From Phycomyces blakesleeanus NRRL 1555(-) (taxonomy: Eukaryota > Mucoromycota > Mucoromycetes > Mucorales > Phycomycetaceae): 64,000 nt of DNA. Location: the NCBI RefSeq assembly GCF_001638985.1, contig NW_017265134.1, positions 1,116,001-1,180,000 on the forward strand, given 5' to 3'. The notes beneath the pieces are model-generated. The model made no database searches and had not been told where the DNA came from. It saw only the letters and a list, made by a program, of their open reading frames with translations. Positions 48,184 to 61,482 of this stretch are shown here, piece by piece (position 1 is the first letter of the stretch; every line of letters starts with the position of its first letter). Both the position numbers and the translations under genes were made by a program.

Positions 48184-51019
48184 GATGATGATGGGATGAG
48201 AGAAGGAAGGCTGTGAAGAGTTTGTTTAACAAGATGAATATACAAATAGCTTGGACGAAGCGCCGCTTCAGGGGGGTTAAATTGACCAATAGGCAGATTA
48301 CAGCATTGAGGGGGTTGAAGGGGGTGGAGGTTTGACGAGGTGTTTGACGGTTTGTAGTACGTGCAAAAATAAAAATACTCTCCATAAATTAATAAATTAA
48401 TTAATTTATTTATTTATTTATTTATTATCAATACTATTACTATTGCTATTGATATTACGATTGTTATTATTTAATTTGAAGATCACGGAGATAATTAGGC
48501 CTTGTAATTTGTCCAAGATTAGAAAGGTAGACTTTTTTTTTTTTACTTTATGTCGTCTATTGTTAATGGTTTCAAGTCAGGAAGTGCAAAAGAAATATCT
48601 TCAATATTAAACCTAAAATACAACCTAATATTGTTTATATCTGTAGTTCTTGTTTTAAAAAAGACTGTTAGAAGCCATATTATAGCCTTTTTTTTATATG
48701 GACCACACAAAAGATATACAAAAAGATGGTCAAATTTAAAGTGCTTCAAGATTCTCCAAGAACCACCAAGTGAATATTTAAATGCCAGACTAGGTATTTG
48801 GAAAATATAAATATAAATAAAGCACATGCCTAGTATAAATGGCTGTCATTCTCTTGAGTGCCATGGAAGCACCCTGTTCGGACTGCCAATATCTTTAGGC
48901 ACCATACTCGAAAAAGATGTTTACGGTTGAGAATCCAATAAGTGCATAAGATGCTACACTTTTATATGTATATATGTGTGTGCGTGTGCGTGTGCGTATA
49001 TAGATTTTGGCGGGAAGCTTTAATCCCAGAATGTATGCCAATTGATAAAAGGGTATATTTCGTAAAGACTGTTAAAAAATATTAGAGATTGTGATGGTTA
49101 ATGCCTTTTTGAAATGTATAAACTTTTGTCCTTTGTTAATCTTACATTTCTCCAAATTTATACAAGTATATATTGCCCCCCCCCCCCCCCCCCCCCTCAC
49201 AAATTATTTATATTAGCTTGACTAAGGTCATGTCTCTTACACTTTAACATGTTCACAATTATTAGGAGCATTGTGTAATTCTAATGATGTTCAAATTTAA
49301 CATTAAAATAATTAAAAGAACCTGATTTGGAATGCTTTTCTTCCAATTAAGCTACATACAGCTCCAACGAGCAACACGTTCATTATACTGTTATGCTAGG
49401 GTTCTCATAGGAAATATATTAATCGTACCAAGACCTTTGAATACAAGGATGGTATTTTATTTCGTTAAAGAAAAGAAGCCACCTAAGAAAAGTAAGTATT
49501 TTACTCTTTCTTTGGTAGAAGATATAAAAGAAAAGGCTTTCGAAATTATTGGTTTATTCCAGAGTATGATGGAAACCCTTGTTCTTACATATAGTAAAGA
49601 TAAGAAGAATCCGATCTTTTGTGTGTATAATTGAGATTGATTTATATACATATATACAAATATACACCTTTTTCACCAATTATTCACCCAATAGCTTGGC
49701 CCAAGTATCAATATATATATATATATTGTGTATTAAATCGTTATAAAAATGCACCAGAATACATATGCTTTATGAAAAGATCTATATAAAAATAAAGCAA
49801 ATTTGTTTTTTACTTATTTGGTATTATAAAAAAAAAGGATGTCTACTTTTCCATTTTTGGAAATATTATTCTAGACTTTGATGCTTGGCAGGATTTCCTA
49901 CCATTCATGTGGCTAGTAAACTGCTTACTAAAGGATTAAATCCTAATAAACAGTAGTTATACTTACCTTTTTTACTGTTGAATATTTTCGCCTTATCTAT
50001 AAGCATTAGGAATTAGACGCTAAGATTCTGTTAATAGATTTTCTATATATATATAATTGGTTAAGCTTAACAAGAGCTTACTAGGCTTGGCTCTTGTAAA
50101 TAGGCAACCACTGGACATGTTTTTTTTTTTTTTGCTTTTAAAAATAATAATTAATTAATTTATTAATTAAATGTAAATCAACACACAAACTTTAGAAACA
50201 AAAATTAAAAATGAATTTAATGCCTTTGTATTGCCAGTAAAGTCCATGTGTGTTCACCAACAAAAGAAGATGAAAAAGAAAAAAGAAAAATCTGAGTTTG
50301 GTACTCCTTACAATATGTGTGTTTTGTGCAAGTAACAAGACTAATTGCACCTATTTTGTATATACATTTCTTTATCTCTTTTAATTGTGATGATTGTACA
50401 GGGTGTATTTGTGTACACATTATAACCCAAAAGATTCAAGTAGTAAATATATACAAATTTGTATAAAAAGCCACCGTATATTACGCATATATATATATAT
50501 ATATACATTATAGAAATGATTATGATTATGATTATGATTATGATTATGATGGTGATTGGCTTGATTATTTTATGAAATATATAAATGTGTATTTGAGTGT
50601 AGGTTTATATAAAAGTTACTAGATAATCAATCAATATATATACAAGCCATGAGTTCAACCTTTTTAAACAACTTCAAATTTGAGTCTTTGCCTCTTGGCT
50701 GAGTCGATCAAGACTGCCATTTTTTTTCTTCTTCTTTGGATTGCTGACTTTCTATGCTTTAATCCAAGTGTTATTTGGCTCTTGATTCTTTCATTTGCTT
50801 TTCTTTTCTTTTTTTTATATCCCTTATATATAAAATACATCTTTATATTTTCTTAACAAACGAAATATATATTCTTATATATATATATATGTATATATAT
50901 CTATTCTTACATAGAGTACATTACCTACAACATATATCGAAATAATAATAGGTGGACAGACAGACGAACGGACAGACAGACAGACAAAAAGAACATAAAA
51001 CAACAGCAATAGCAACAGC

Positions 51020-51052
<33 letters not shown>

Positions 51053-51178
51053 GAACTATACGAAGAATAAAAAACAAGCATATATATAAAAAAGACAAAG
51101 AAGACAGCCTACAACTCCCCCTTGTTTGCATTTTTCTTTTGCAGTCTCTAGACTTGGGAAAACGAGGAAATATAAACC
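48184..51178. other. Gene-poor AT-rich spacer with simple repeats
   Basis: Holds a 21-C run (about 49176-49196), (GTGTGC)n at about 48975, an (ATTATG)n hexamer array at about 50512-50551, and a 24-A run at about 51030. The plus-strand open frame 49332-49634 is discussed under findings. No intact gene is recognised; the last part is the BST1 promoter. Confidence 0.45.
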
Positions 51179-54100
51179 ATGAACACTTTGCAATCAAATG
51201 ATAATGAAACACCCATAGACGAAAAAAGACCCACTCGACCAACCCGCTTGAGAATAGAATCCTCTCCTCTGGCATCACCTTCATCTTCGGACGGTAGACG
51301 CACACCTTCTCCAGACCCAACCTCTCGACATCCGATTCCGCTCGTTCCTAATGCTTATCGAATGACAAGAGGTGTGTGGATCACTGTGGTTGGATTAATA
51401 CTTCTTGCAATTGGATGTATTGCCATCATCCTCGACTCATTCGTCAATCACCAGCGAGACGTGAGTGGCTGTCGAGATAGTTACACTAGGCCACTCTTTA
51501 TCCAACAAACAGGGTTTGACAGTGAGATGACACGCTTTGCAGGCAAATATGCGCTTTATCTCTATAGGGAAAAAGGCATTGATACAGTTGGGCAGGTACG
51601 CTCTTTTATATACACAATTAAAATTACATACATACACAAAATACCTGTTGAAAAAAAACTAAATATATTTATACATGCATATCTCTTCTTTCTCTCTTTC
51701 TCTTTCTTTTATTCTTATTTTTACCCAAAACAAATACCAATATATGTACATATATGTATTCTTATATTATATTACATTATATATAAAACCTTCCATGTGT
51801 TTGTGTGTTAATTACTGGCAATTGCTTTTATATATGCATGTGTATTTTATATCTATATATAAATATAAATATAAATATTCTCTTTGATTGCATTGTATTC
51901 ATAGCTTACAGGTGTACCAGTGCTATTTATTCCAGGACATGCAGGAAGTTACAAGCAGATGCGATCAATTGCTACAGAGGCATCATATTATTACTATGAC
52001 AACTATACGCGCCAACATGAAAGCTGGGAGAATGGGAAACGCAGTTTAGATTTCTTTACAGGTAAGGCCTGTCCTTTATATTACCTAGAAGAAAAAAATT
52101 AAAACCTATATCAATATCAATTATAATATCCCCAGTAGTATCGATATTGACATTGGTAGTAATATTATCATAATTCTAATTAAAATTAAAATTAAAATTA
52201 AAAGTAAAAGTAAAATTGAATACAATATATTTATCATAATAAATAAATAAAAAAAAACATACCTTAGTCGACTTTAATGAGGAATTCTCGGCTCTACATG
52301 GCCAGTCTCTGCTTGAACAAGCGGAATATCTCAATGACTGTATCGATTACATCCTCAAATTATATCCTCAATCACGCAAACTTGGACCCAAGATGAACGA
52401 GAACCTACCAGACCCTAACTCTGTGATCATTGTTGGTCACTCCATGGGTGGTATTGTTGCAAGAGCCATGTTCACCATTAACAACTATCAGCCAGGAACC
52501 ATCAACACAGTCCTCACTCTATCTTCTCCCCACCTCCTCCCACCCGTTCCATTTGACTGGAAAATATCCAAGCTATATGACGATATCTACAAAGAGTGGC
52601 ATAATGGGTTTAGCCATGATACATCTCACGGCGTACATAGTCTCAAAGACGTCTCACTGGTATCTATTGCCGGTGGTACACTAGATACTATCATTTGTTC
52701 AGACTCTGCCAACGTCGCTACTTTTATTCCACCTACGAATGGATTTACTGTGTTTTCTACGGCTGTACCGCACGTCTGGACAGGCACGGACCACAACTCA
52801 ATTCTTTCCTGCAGTCAGCTCATCAAAGTTGTCGCAAAGGCACTCCTGGATTGTGTCGATGCCCGACGAGCCACACAGACAAAACCCCTCGAAGATCGCA
52901 TGAAAATAATGAGAAAAGCCTTTTTGAGCGGACTAGAAGATAGACAAGGCAATGGTTCCGACATCGATTTAGGTATGTTTTAAGGTATATCTATTGGCAC
53001 ATCAAATCTGGCCTTGTCCTAATCTTATTTCTTTAAATCCCCCTTCTTTTTCTTCTTTTGTGTGCTTGTATGTGCATATAATCTTGTATGATTTAGGAGA
53101 TGTTTCATTTCACGACCTCACCACCAAACAGGCAAAATTCCTTTCACCAGGAGAACGACTAGTAATAAACGGCGAACAGCCAGCACAAATGAGTTTTTTA
53201 CCAGCTCATGTTTCAGGAATTTCTCAGGGAGCATTCAGTATCCTCACAGACCAGTCTATCGACACTTCTAAACAGTTTGACATCTTGCTGTGCAATAAAC
53301 TCAACCAACAGATGCCTGACACAACCCGCGTCGGCTGCCGTCCGGCCAGAAGCATTGCCGTTCCTGTCCCAGCATCGAGTTACAAAGATACTGACTCGTT
53401 CTCGGGAAATACTTTTACATTCGCGAGCATCGCCTTTGCAGAGATGCTAGAATATGAATACCTTGCCATCGCACACCGTCCTAGTCTAGATGGATTTTTG
53501 ATCGCCGAGGCATTTGATATGCAGGATACTCATCAAACCATAGACGATCCGATGGTGTCGATTGCCCGTCATAGTCTCAAAATCGAACTCGAACCTGCTC
53601 TATTTTCGTCTGTCAGGATCCCAGCCATCGAAAACCCAATGCTTGCCTACCATCTCAAGGTCTCTCGACCTCAGTGCAAGCAGAACGAGGGAATGTTTGC
53701 ACCCTTTTTAAGGCAATCTATTTCTACCATGCACGAGTCAAAGTTCCATGTGAACTTGGCAAGTGGAAACAAAGCCGAGACAGAGGTGTCGCTCCATGGC
53801 CGAACTGCCTTCTCATCGATATCTATAAACTCACTCAAGGAAAGTCAACAGGGTCTGGTCTTACAGGTCTGGATGGATCCTGTCTGTCCTTATCCTTTGA
53901 CTATCGAGCTAGAGGTTGACTGGTATGGTAGTGCAGGAAGACTTGGGTTTAGAAACGGAATAATGTTGGCTACATTTTCGTTTGTGATTGTCATCTTGGT
54001 TTTGGCATCCCAAATCCAATGTTACAACAAGACAGGTAAATATATATACAAATATAAACATATAGATCAGGATCAAAATTGAGCCTTTTAGTTTAGTTTA

Positions 54101-55303
54101 GTTTAATTTATCTTCTATTTTATTTATACTTTTATTATCATTATTCTCTATTCTTGGTGCGGTCTATGTGATAGGAATTTTCCCACATTTTGGTAATGGT
54201 ATTGCTTATTGTCTTTGCCGTACACTTCCAATTGTTATGGTTCTGTTGGCTGTGTGCTGCTATTACCAGCCAACGGGTTATCAAAACTCGCCAGAAAAAA
54301 GCATCCCATTAACCTGGAATCATGTTTGGGAGAGCAGAAGCTTGCCTGTGGCATGGAACGACATCTTGATTGGAAATACAGACCCATTCTTCTGGTGGTT
54401 ACCCTTGGTCGGTGTTGTATTGAGCTTTGGTACGGTATGCCTGTTGTGGATTATTCTCCAGCTTGTCTTGTGGCTAGGTGCTGCTCTGTGTTCTCTCTTT
54501 TACTCTGTCCAGATACCTTGTCGAATCTATTCTCGATCAAATGAGACTCCTTATCAGCGCCACCAACGCCGTGCAATCACAACCCTTGTATTATTTGCCC
54601 TTGTGGCTACCTGTATTCCCTATCAATTTGTGTTTGTGGTTGCGTTCTTAGTCCACATAATCACTTGCATCAGATCTCTGTTGAGAACATGGACAGCTGT
54701 AAGTTTATATAAATATATATTTGGGGAATCTTTATTGACCTGTTTGTTGTAAAACCAAATGTTTACAATACCAAAACAGTTGCCAGCTCAGGAACAAAAA
54801 CGTCTGAATAGATATAATTACATGCAGTCCATCATGTTTTTATTTATTACACTGCTTCCGTTCAATTTACCAATCTTGTTGGTCTGGATCAGAAACCTAT
54901 CTGTGCACTGGTTTGTTCCATTCTCTTCTGATCACAGTGTAATGGCAATCGCGCCGTTTATGCTCTATGTCGAACTTTTGACAGGCAATCACAAGATGTT
55001 ACCTCGTCTGAACTCAAGGTAAATATATATAAAATATACAATATGTAACTTGATACATGTGTAAAGAATATTAACCTTCTTTGTATTAGATATTGGAACT
55101 GGGCCACTTATCTGATACTTTATAGCATCGTAGTTTATGCGTTTCTTTACGGGATTAAGTATACACACTCGCTGTACTTTATATCAAATCATCTTGTATG
55201 CTGGTTCCTGTTGTTACATTTCGGGGACTCTGGTTATGGTAGACTTGCTTACCACTATTTGGCTGATCATATTTACTCTTTTCAGAGGAAAAAACACTCG
55301 TAA
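51179..55303 (+). CDS. BST1: GPI inositol-deacylase (BST1/PGAP1)
   Basis: Seven exons: 51179..51595, 51905..52061, 52268..52972, 53097..54035, 54175..54698, 54780..55018, 55090..55303 (1064 aa). This ER enzyme removes the acyl chain from inositol of newly attached GPI anchors, which is needed for ER exit and quality control. The N-terminal cytosolic tail is Ser/Pro-rich, followed by a signal anchor (TVVGLILLAIGCIAIIL, about 65-85). The luminal lipase domain has VPVLFIPGHAGSYKQMRSIA, typical of the family, and the nucleophile elbow VGHSMGG (Ser250). AAs such as HSLKDVSLVSIAGG and HVWTGTDHNSIL follow; the latter holds the probable catalytic His. The C-terminal third has several membrane spans. 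Introns are GT-AG and in phase. Confidence 0.95.
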
Positions 55304-55681
55304 TATTTATAATATTTATCATGTACTCATCCTTCTATCCCTTTAAATATCTCTTACCTACCTTATCTACTTTACTACCTACTTACCTATCTACCTATCC
55401 GTTAAAATCCCTTTATTTTCTTTCACATAAAAAAAAACACATACAGTAATCACCTACACTTTTCTTATGCTCTCATCATTCAAAAAATAAAAAAATTAAG
55501 AGCCATAAAAAAAAACCTTCCTTCAAAAAAAATCCCCTTTTCCAAGCCACCAACACAAAAATATCACTGTTATTTTTTTTAAAAAAAATCCAAAAACTTG
55601 AAATAGAAATTTATTGTTTCAAGATCAAGTCAGGGTGCCCTGTCAGCAACACAAGATTTATGTATATAAATGGTGCAGTTT
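55304..55681. other. Tail-to-tail 3' flanks of BST1 and eL28
   Basis: A-rich sequence with CTACCTACTTACCTATCT-like short tandem repeats at about 55367-55400. Probably only 3'UTRs and polyadenylation signals. Confidence 0.5.
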
Positions 55682-56272
55682 TTAAACGTGCTTGGCAGCA
55701 GCCTTGTTAGCACGGAGACCCTGCTTGGGCTTGGCGGCAGCAACCTTCTTGGGCTTGGTGACGTTGATGCAAGCGGTAGCGCGGGCAAGGGCAGCCTGAC
55801 GGAGGTCGGGTCTGTACTTGGAGGCGGCGATCAAGTTAGCAACAGACTTGGCGGTGTGGCGGCGAGACTTGTTGATGACGGTGGCGTTGATGGCCTTGGC
55901 AGGGGACTGGGTCTTCTTGGCCTTGGTCAAGGCAACACGGATACCACGGGCAGCGGGGTGGATAGAGACAGTCTGTGTGGATTATAAGATTATTATTTTT
56001 TTAAAAAAATAATAATAAGGGTATTTTGATTAATAAAATTTTCATTTTAAACACATATATTATACACAATCTTAATTTTTTTTATGAGTGTAAATATATG
56101 TATACTTTAAATAATTATATCGTATTTGTACCTTGGAGTTGGCGAGACCAGAGTACTTGAAGGTGTTCAAGTTGGTCAAGTTGTTGAGCTCAGAAGAGAA
56201 CTGGACGCCGGAGCGCTTGACCAAGAAAGAGTTGTTGTTCTTGATCAATTCCCAAACCAAATCGGCAGACAT
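55682..56272 (-). CDS. RPL28: Large-subunit ribosomal protein eL28
   Basis: Exons 56132..56272 and 55682..55972 (143 aa). The N-terminus [20 protein letters not shown] and the segments [30 protein letters not shown] and [14 protein letters not shown] align with animal and fission-yeast eL28. This protein is absent from budding yeast, where the name L28 denotes another protein (uL15). The C-terminus is Lys/Ala-rich ([20 protein letters not shown]). The single intron begins GTACAA and ends CACACAG, in phase 0. The gene faces BST1 tail-to-tail and has its own promoter with CCAAT and CTACGTCA boxes. Codon use is strongly biased to C-ending codons, as expected for high expression. Confidence 0.95.
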
Positions 56273-56903
56273 TTTCTACAAGTCATCAAACTTTGGTCAG
56301 AATGGTGTTGCTTTTTATTTTTATTTTTCGGTCGGCCCGAGTAGAAAGAGAAATATATAGGATTTCTTTGTAGAGTGGCATATGTTTCTTGCTTTGCTTT
56401 TGTTTTTTTTTTGCTTTGTAGTCCATCGTCAACTTACAAATGATAAACTTGAGAAAGACAAGAAAAGAGAGAGAGGGAGAAATTCAGGCTGCTGAGCGTC
56501 CTGTCCAGCGTATATTTTTTTTCGCGCCTGGCCTAGTTGGACGGCTGAAGCAATGATAATGAAAGGAAAAAAAAATTTAACGTCAAACAGAGTCTACCAT
56601 TGGCTGAAAATATCTACGTCACTGTCCAATAACTCTTGGTGGCTTTTTCTTCACTGATGGACTGTGCGGCAAAACTTTGGTTGCACACAGGATTCCAATA
56701 TTCCTTACTGCTGCACACAAGCAACACAAAGCTTGTTTCATTTTAGGAGTTTTTCTATATGTAATAAAAATCTTAATTTATTTTATATTTTATATTTTTT
56801 ATTGTCTTGTATATAAATATATATATAAATATAAATATAAATATATTTTATAAAAAAAAATGATGGAGAAAATCAAATACTTTTTTTTGTACATGTAATA
56901 TTT
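56273..56903 (-). promoter_or_regulatory. eL28 promoter region with CCAAT/CTACGTCA sites
   Basis: Between the eL28 start and the PAN3 stop. It contains an inverted CCAAT (ATTGG, 56599-56603), CTACGTCA (56614-56621) and CCAAT (56626-56630) within 32 bp, plus T-runs closer to the gene. The same three elements occur in the clathrin/UPF0642 promoter. The distal 200 bp, next to PAN3, is plain AT-rich sequence. Confidence 0.55.
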
Positions 56904-59900
56904 CTATTTTCGAGTCGAGGATAGGTCATTAAAGGCAGATGAGATACAGTTCTTGACTTCCTTGTAACTCACTACCAGGCACGATTGCTCATCTCTAGAT
57001 ACGAGCATTATCTTCTCGTCTACACCTGCATCAAGCTTTAAATAGAGTGAAAGATGTGTTAGCCTTACAATATGTTTCAATTCAATTCAATTCAATTCAA
57101 TCAGTTTGTTCTTTACTTTGTTGAGACAAGTCAGGACATGAGCCATATCAACCACAGGTACACCATTATTGTTCACTTGATGAAAAACATAGTCTCGGAA
57201 GAGTTTGATAAGATATCGATCTCCAGTCTCTGCCCACCGTGGATCATCATCAAATCTATCCATGACATTAATATCAGGGCCAAAATTCTTGGTATTATTT
57301 TGTAACTTACTCTGGTCGTTCGTTGACAAACCCTAGTTTACTCATCAAACGTACAAGTCGTCCATTCTCCAACTCACGACTCAATTCGCTTTCTAAAGTA
57401 TCTGTATAACTTTTTCGTTTTTTTAATATATATATATATATTCAGAAATAAATACTTACTATTGGCTACAATTGACCTCATGCAATAATCCAGGTGCAAT
57501 TAAGGTCACTACTTCATCAATGTTCTTTGTGGGAAGAGGTTTGCTCAGCAGATACAATACCACATTCTTAAGTTCAGGTGAATAAAACCTTGATATATAT
57601 TCAAATGAACTCGGCAGATTGTGATATGACTGGAGCGAGTTGCATGCCAATGCAACAACCAACTTTCCAAAAGATAGCAAATCCTCTTGCTAAAATGAAA
57701 TGCATGTACACACAATATTAGATATTAAGATAATTGACTGTCGATTAAGTCTTACTTGATAGCGTGCCAAGTTTTGTCCCCCATCGTATTGTAAGACATC
57801 AAATATACTTGAGCAATTAAGTCGTAACCTATACGCATATACGCACAAAATGTCAAAATCAAACGAGGGTTTTTTTTTCTGTTTAAAGAAAAGCCATGTT
57901 ATTGCCAACTCACCGGTTCTTTCCGGTCATCAAAATTTTACTGGGCTCAAGTGTACGTAAAGCTAGACCAGCAGTGTGAATCACTTTTAGTGCAGATGTA
58001 ATCTGTGTAATATAACTCCATAATGTAGTCTCTGGCACAAGCATTGTGTTGCTACCAATGGCTTGGCGTTGAGCCATCATAGCCGTATGTGCCTGAGGCG
58101 AAAAATGAGCATCAAATAAGGTCATGGCACATGGATGATAATCATAAACAAAAATAAGGGCTATCGATTCGACAAGTTTTTTTTTTAAAAACAAAAAGAG
58201 AAGTACTAAGGGTTAATAATCATAAGTAATAGTGTTTATTATACTAGAAATTAAATTAAATTACACTCACATGAATCTCCAAATGCGCGAGTAGTAAATG
58301 CTTCTCTGATAGACACCACACTACAGTGCTTGATCTGGCGCCAACTTTCGACTGCCTTCATTGCAAGTTCATTTACTAACCTAAATCCTAAATTAGGAAT
58401 CAAAAACAACAACAACAAAAAGAAGTATTTGTAAGAGTGTACAGACAAACACATGCACAAAATGTGTACCTTCAATTCGCAATAATGCATATGATTTTCC
58501 ATCTACTCTACTTGTTGCTTTGTATACCCATGAAGAATGACCAAAAAATGAACCTGGTTTGTCTTCAAGAAGACACAGAGAATGATAAACATGAACTTCA
58601 AGGGGAAGACCAACCTCGCGGGCTGTTGTCATGACAATAAATTAGCAAATATCCTTGGTGTCTTGTTTTGTTCGTCAAACATATCAAGATTCAGGGTTAG
58701 GCTTGCCTGGCGTAGATACGATAGTAGCTTCGTTCCTTTTGAACAATTGTTCCCGTAGATTTTCAGGGATGAAGAAGGATTGAAGTGTTTTTTGGTGTGG
58801 ATGTAGGTTTGAGATGTGCGGTAAAAGAGGTGCGTACATGTGGTATTGTAACTAACATAATGCAATGCGATGCAATGAAAATTAAGGTTTCTTCTTCTTC
58901 TGTTAGTTGAGTTACTTACTGGTTGCCGTGGATACGCTGAATTCATATAATAATAAGGATCCATGGCAGCGGTGGGTTGCATCAGAGACATGTCTCCCAT
59001 AACCTGGAATACTGTAAGTTTTAAAATATCACGGCTGTTTGGGAATATATTTCATACGTTGTTTGGAACATTAAACTGTGAATATCCGTGTGGATGAACG
59101 CTCGTGGTTTCTGCTGGTGATTCCAAACTTTGATACTCGACGTCTTCTTCACTCTCTGATGCACTATATATACCCTATTATTATCTTGTATTACTCAAGT
59201 ACTACTTATTATTCTTTTTAAAGCAATCATTATCATAAACTTGCGTTTCGTTCTCTGATAGAGTTGTAGGTGCTGATACTACATATAAAGAAGCATATAT
59301 ATATAGATTAGTCCCTTCAAAAAAAGACAAATTCGATTGTTCTATATTTTACCTAGTGTTGATTTCGGGACGAATACGGGTGCATTTACACTATCTGCAG
59401 AAACACTTGATATCAAAGGTGATGCCTTTGACTTTGGTGACAATGCCTGAGGTTTATGTTTACTAATATAGATTATCAGTCATGAACAATAATCAACCTT
59501 TTTACTCACTTTTCTGGACTCGTCTGAGGGGAAGCCTTATCCTTTTTTTTTAACCCACACATACACACACACATATATATATATATATATACGCACAAGA
59601 AGAACAAATAGTAAGAAAAGAAGAAGAAGAAGAAGAAGAAATGCATGTATTATGATTAGTTTTTCATTTGTAAGAAATAACATGATATATATTAAGCCCT
59701 TAAGCCCTATTTTCTTTAACCAAAATAAAAACAAAACAAAATAAAATAAAGTAAAGTAAAATAAAAACATAAAGTGTTTCAATTGTTTTTCTTTTTTTCC
59801 TTTCTTTCTCTTTCTTTCTTTTTGTTTATTATGGTTATTATTAAACACGCACCCCATCGTGGTTAAACTCGCATCCCTTTCCTGCAAACTTGCAAAAGCC

Positions 59901-60178
59901 ATGAATTATGACATTACGACAGGGTCTTTTTGCACTTGTCGATGCTGATTATTCATTTGCCAGCCTTTTGATATCAGTATATTTATATGCTTTCTATAAT
60001 TTTGTAATTTGGAAGATTAATATACCAGAATAAGAAAAAACTCACCCTTTGGGACAGGTTTTGCGATTGGCTTGGAGGAATCCTTGGAAGAAACCTCCGA
60101 TGGGGCTACAATTGGGATTGCAGCGGGTGATTGAGATGGAATGATGATCTGTCCACCAGAAGACGATGAGCTTTGCAT
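56904..60178 (-). CDS. PAN3: PAN3, regulatory subunit of the PAN2-PAN3 deadenylase
   Basis: Sixteen exons: 60046..60178, 59853..59944, 59510..59535, 59353..59462, 59245..59278, 59058..59163, 58920..59003, 58707..58851, 58470..58622, 58271..58387, 57914..58160, 57756..57828, 57460..57689, 57311..57409, 57117..57255, 56904..57035 (639 aa, normal). PAN3 dimerises, binds poly(A) and PABP, and recruits the PAN2 nuclease to trim mRNA tails in the cytoplasm. It has an N-terminal CCCH finger (C53, C62, C69, H73; [17 protein letters not shown]), a linker with [10 protein letters not shown], then [13 protein letters not shown] and [18 protein letters not shown]. The pseudokinase follows ([40 protein letters not shown]), with a coiled coil and the C-terminal knob ([38 protein letters not shown]). 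Two introns use GC donors; some acceptors are AAG. Confidence 0.95.
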
Positions 60179-61482
60179 CGATTTTTTTATAGAAAGAAAA
60201 AGAAGAAGTAAAAAAAAAGAAAAAATTAAGGTCACTAAGACTTTAAAGTATTAGAGAATGGCAAGTTAGAGATGCTGTATATAAAAAAAAATATAAAAAA
60301 TATATAAAAAATATAAAATAAATATATAAATATAAAAATATATAAAAAAAATAAAAAAAAAAAGATTATGGTTTCGATGGAAACCTAAATAATCGAATAT
60401 ATAGAATATATATATAAATACATATACATATGCATATAGAGTATACATATACACACACAAAATATATACTACATGTTGACTGTTTTAATATTTCGTTGTC
60501 TTGGAAACAATAAGTATATACTTTCTATTGAATTATAACTTGAAAATCTACACTGACAAACCCGTCTCAAGACCTTCTCATTAATTTCATAGTACAATTA
60601 ATCTCATTAGTTATCTACAAGGACTTGGTTAACTATAATAAAGAAATTGAATAGTATATATATATATATATATATGAATAAATCTGGAAAACAATGGATT
60701 TCATCTATTTTTGATTCATTTCTAATATTGTACTGTGTATATGCTGTATGTATTGACGGACAAATATTTTATTTAATCAACACGGTCCTCTGGGGCGCTG
60801 CATAAATATCACTGTGTACTTTGTGTGTTGCCATTGATGTTGGTGTGCTTTGGTAATTCAGGAGATTACAACGTTTTCAGTGACCCTATTTAAGCATTAG
60901 ACACATTCCAGCCTCCTCCTCTCTACCCTCCAAAAAAAGAAACCATCAATCTTGTAGCTCGGGTTTTGTTGAATCGAACAAGCGAGCTGTGCTGTCAGTA
61001 CAAATATTACTATTACTTTTTTCTTTGGTGGTGATCTAACTAGAGTATCTGTTTAAAATTTATAATTACAAAAAGAAAGAAAAAATTGTGAGAGAGAGCC
61101 CAGGGGAGAAGCTGTGAAAATTGCCCTTTACACATGTCAGGGTAGTACCAAGCGTTATATTTTATTTCACCAATACTCCTTTTCTCATGTCTTTAAGCCC
61201 TTTCTATTGTATTCTTTATTGTTTTTCTTTCTTTCTTTCTCTTTTATTATTATTATTATCATTCATTCACTCATTTATTCATTCACTCATTTAATTCATT
61301 TGTTTTTTTTTGGATCGAAAACTATATATAAAAATAAATATATAAATATACATCTATACATTTATTTATTTTATTTTATTTTTTATACATATATACATAT
61401 ATACCCACATACCCACATACTCAAACTCACCTAACCCGAGAACTGGAATTCACACTCAAATTCGCACTCACACTCATTCGCA
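60179..61482. other. Divergent PAN3 / PAK promoter spacer
   Basis: AT-rich, with (AT)n at about 60657-60675 and long TATA-like arrays at 60280-60440. CT-rich leader-like sequence precedes the kinase start. No gene seen. Confidence 0.5.

Noticed and set aside
48543..48827. Overlapping open frames on both strands (94 aa minus, 86 aa plus)
   Set aside because: Neither has a recognisable domain, and the region is AT-rich; the stretch FALPDLKPLTIDDIK vaguely recalls Fanzor linkers but nothing follows it.
50875..51081. Leu/Phe-rich 68-aa open frame antisense upstream of BST1
   Set aside because: It is the complement of an A-run and CAA/AGC repeats in the BST1 leader.
60266..60460. 64-aa Tyr/Ile-rich open frame
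   Set aside because: Product of a TATA/AAAATATA repeat array; no protein meaning.
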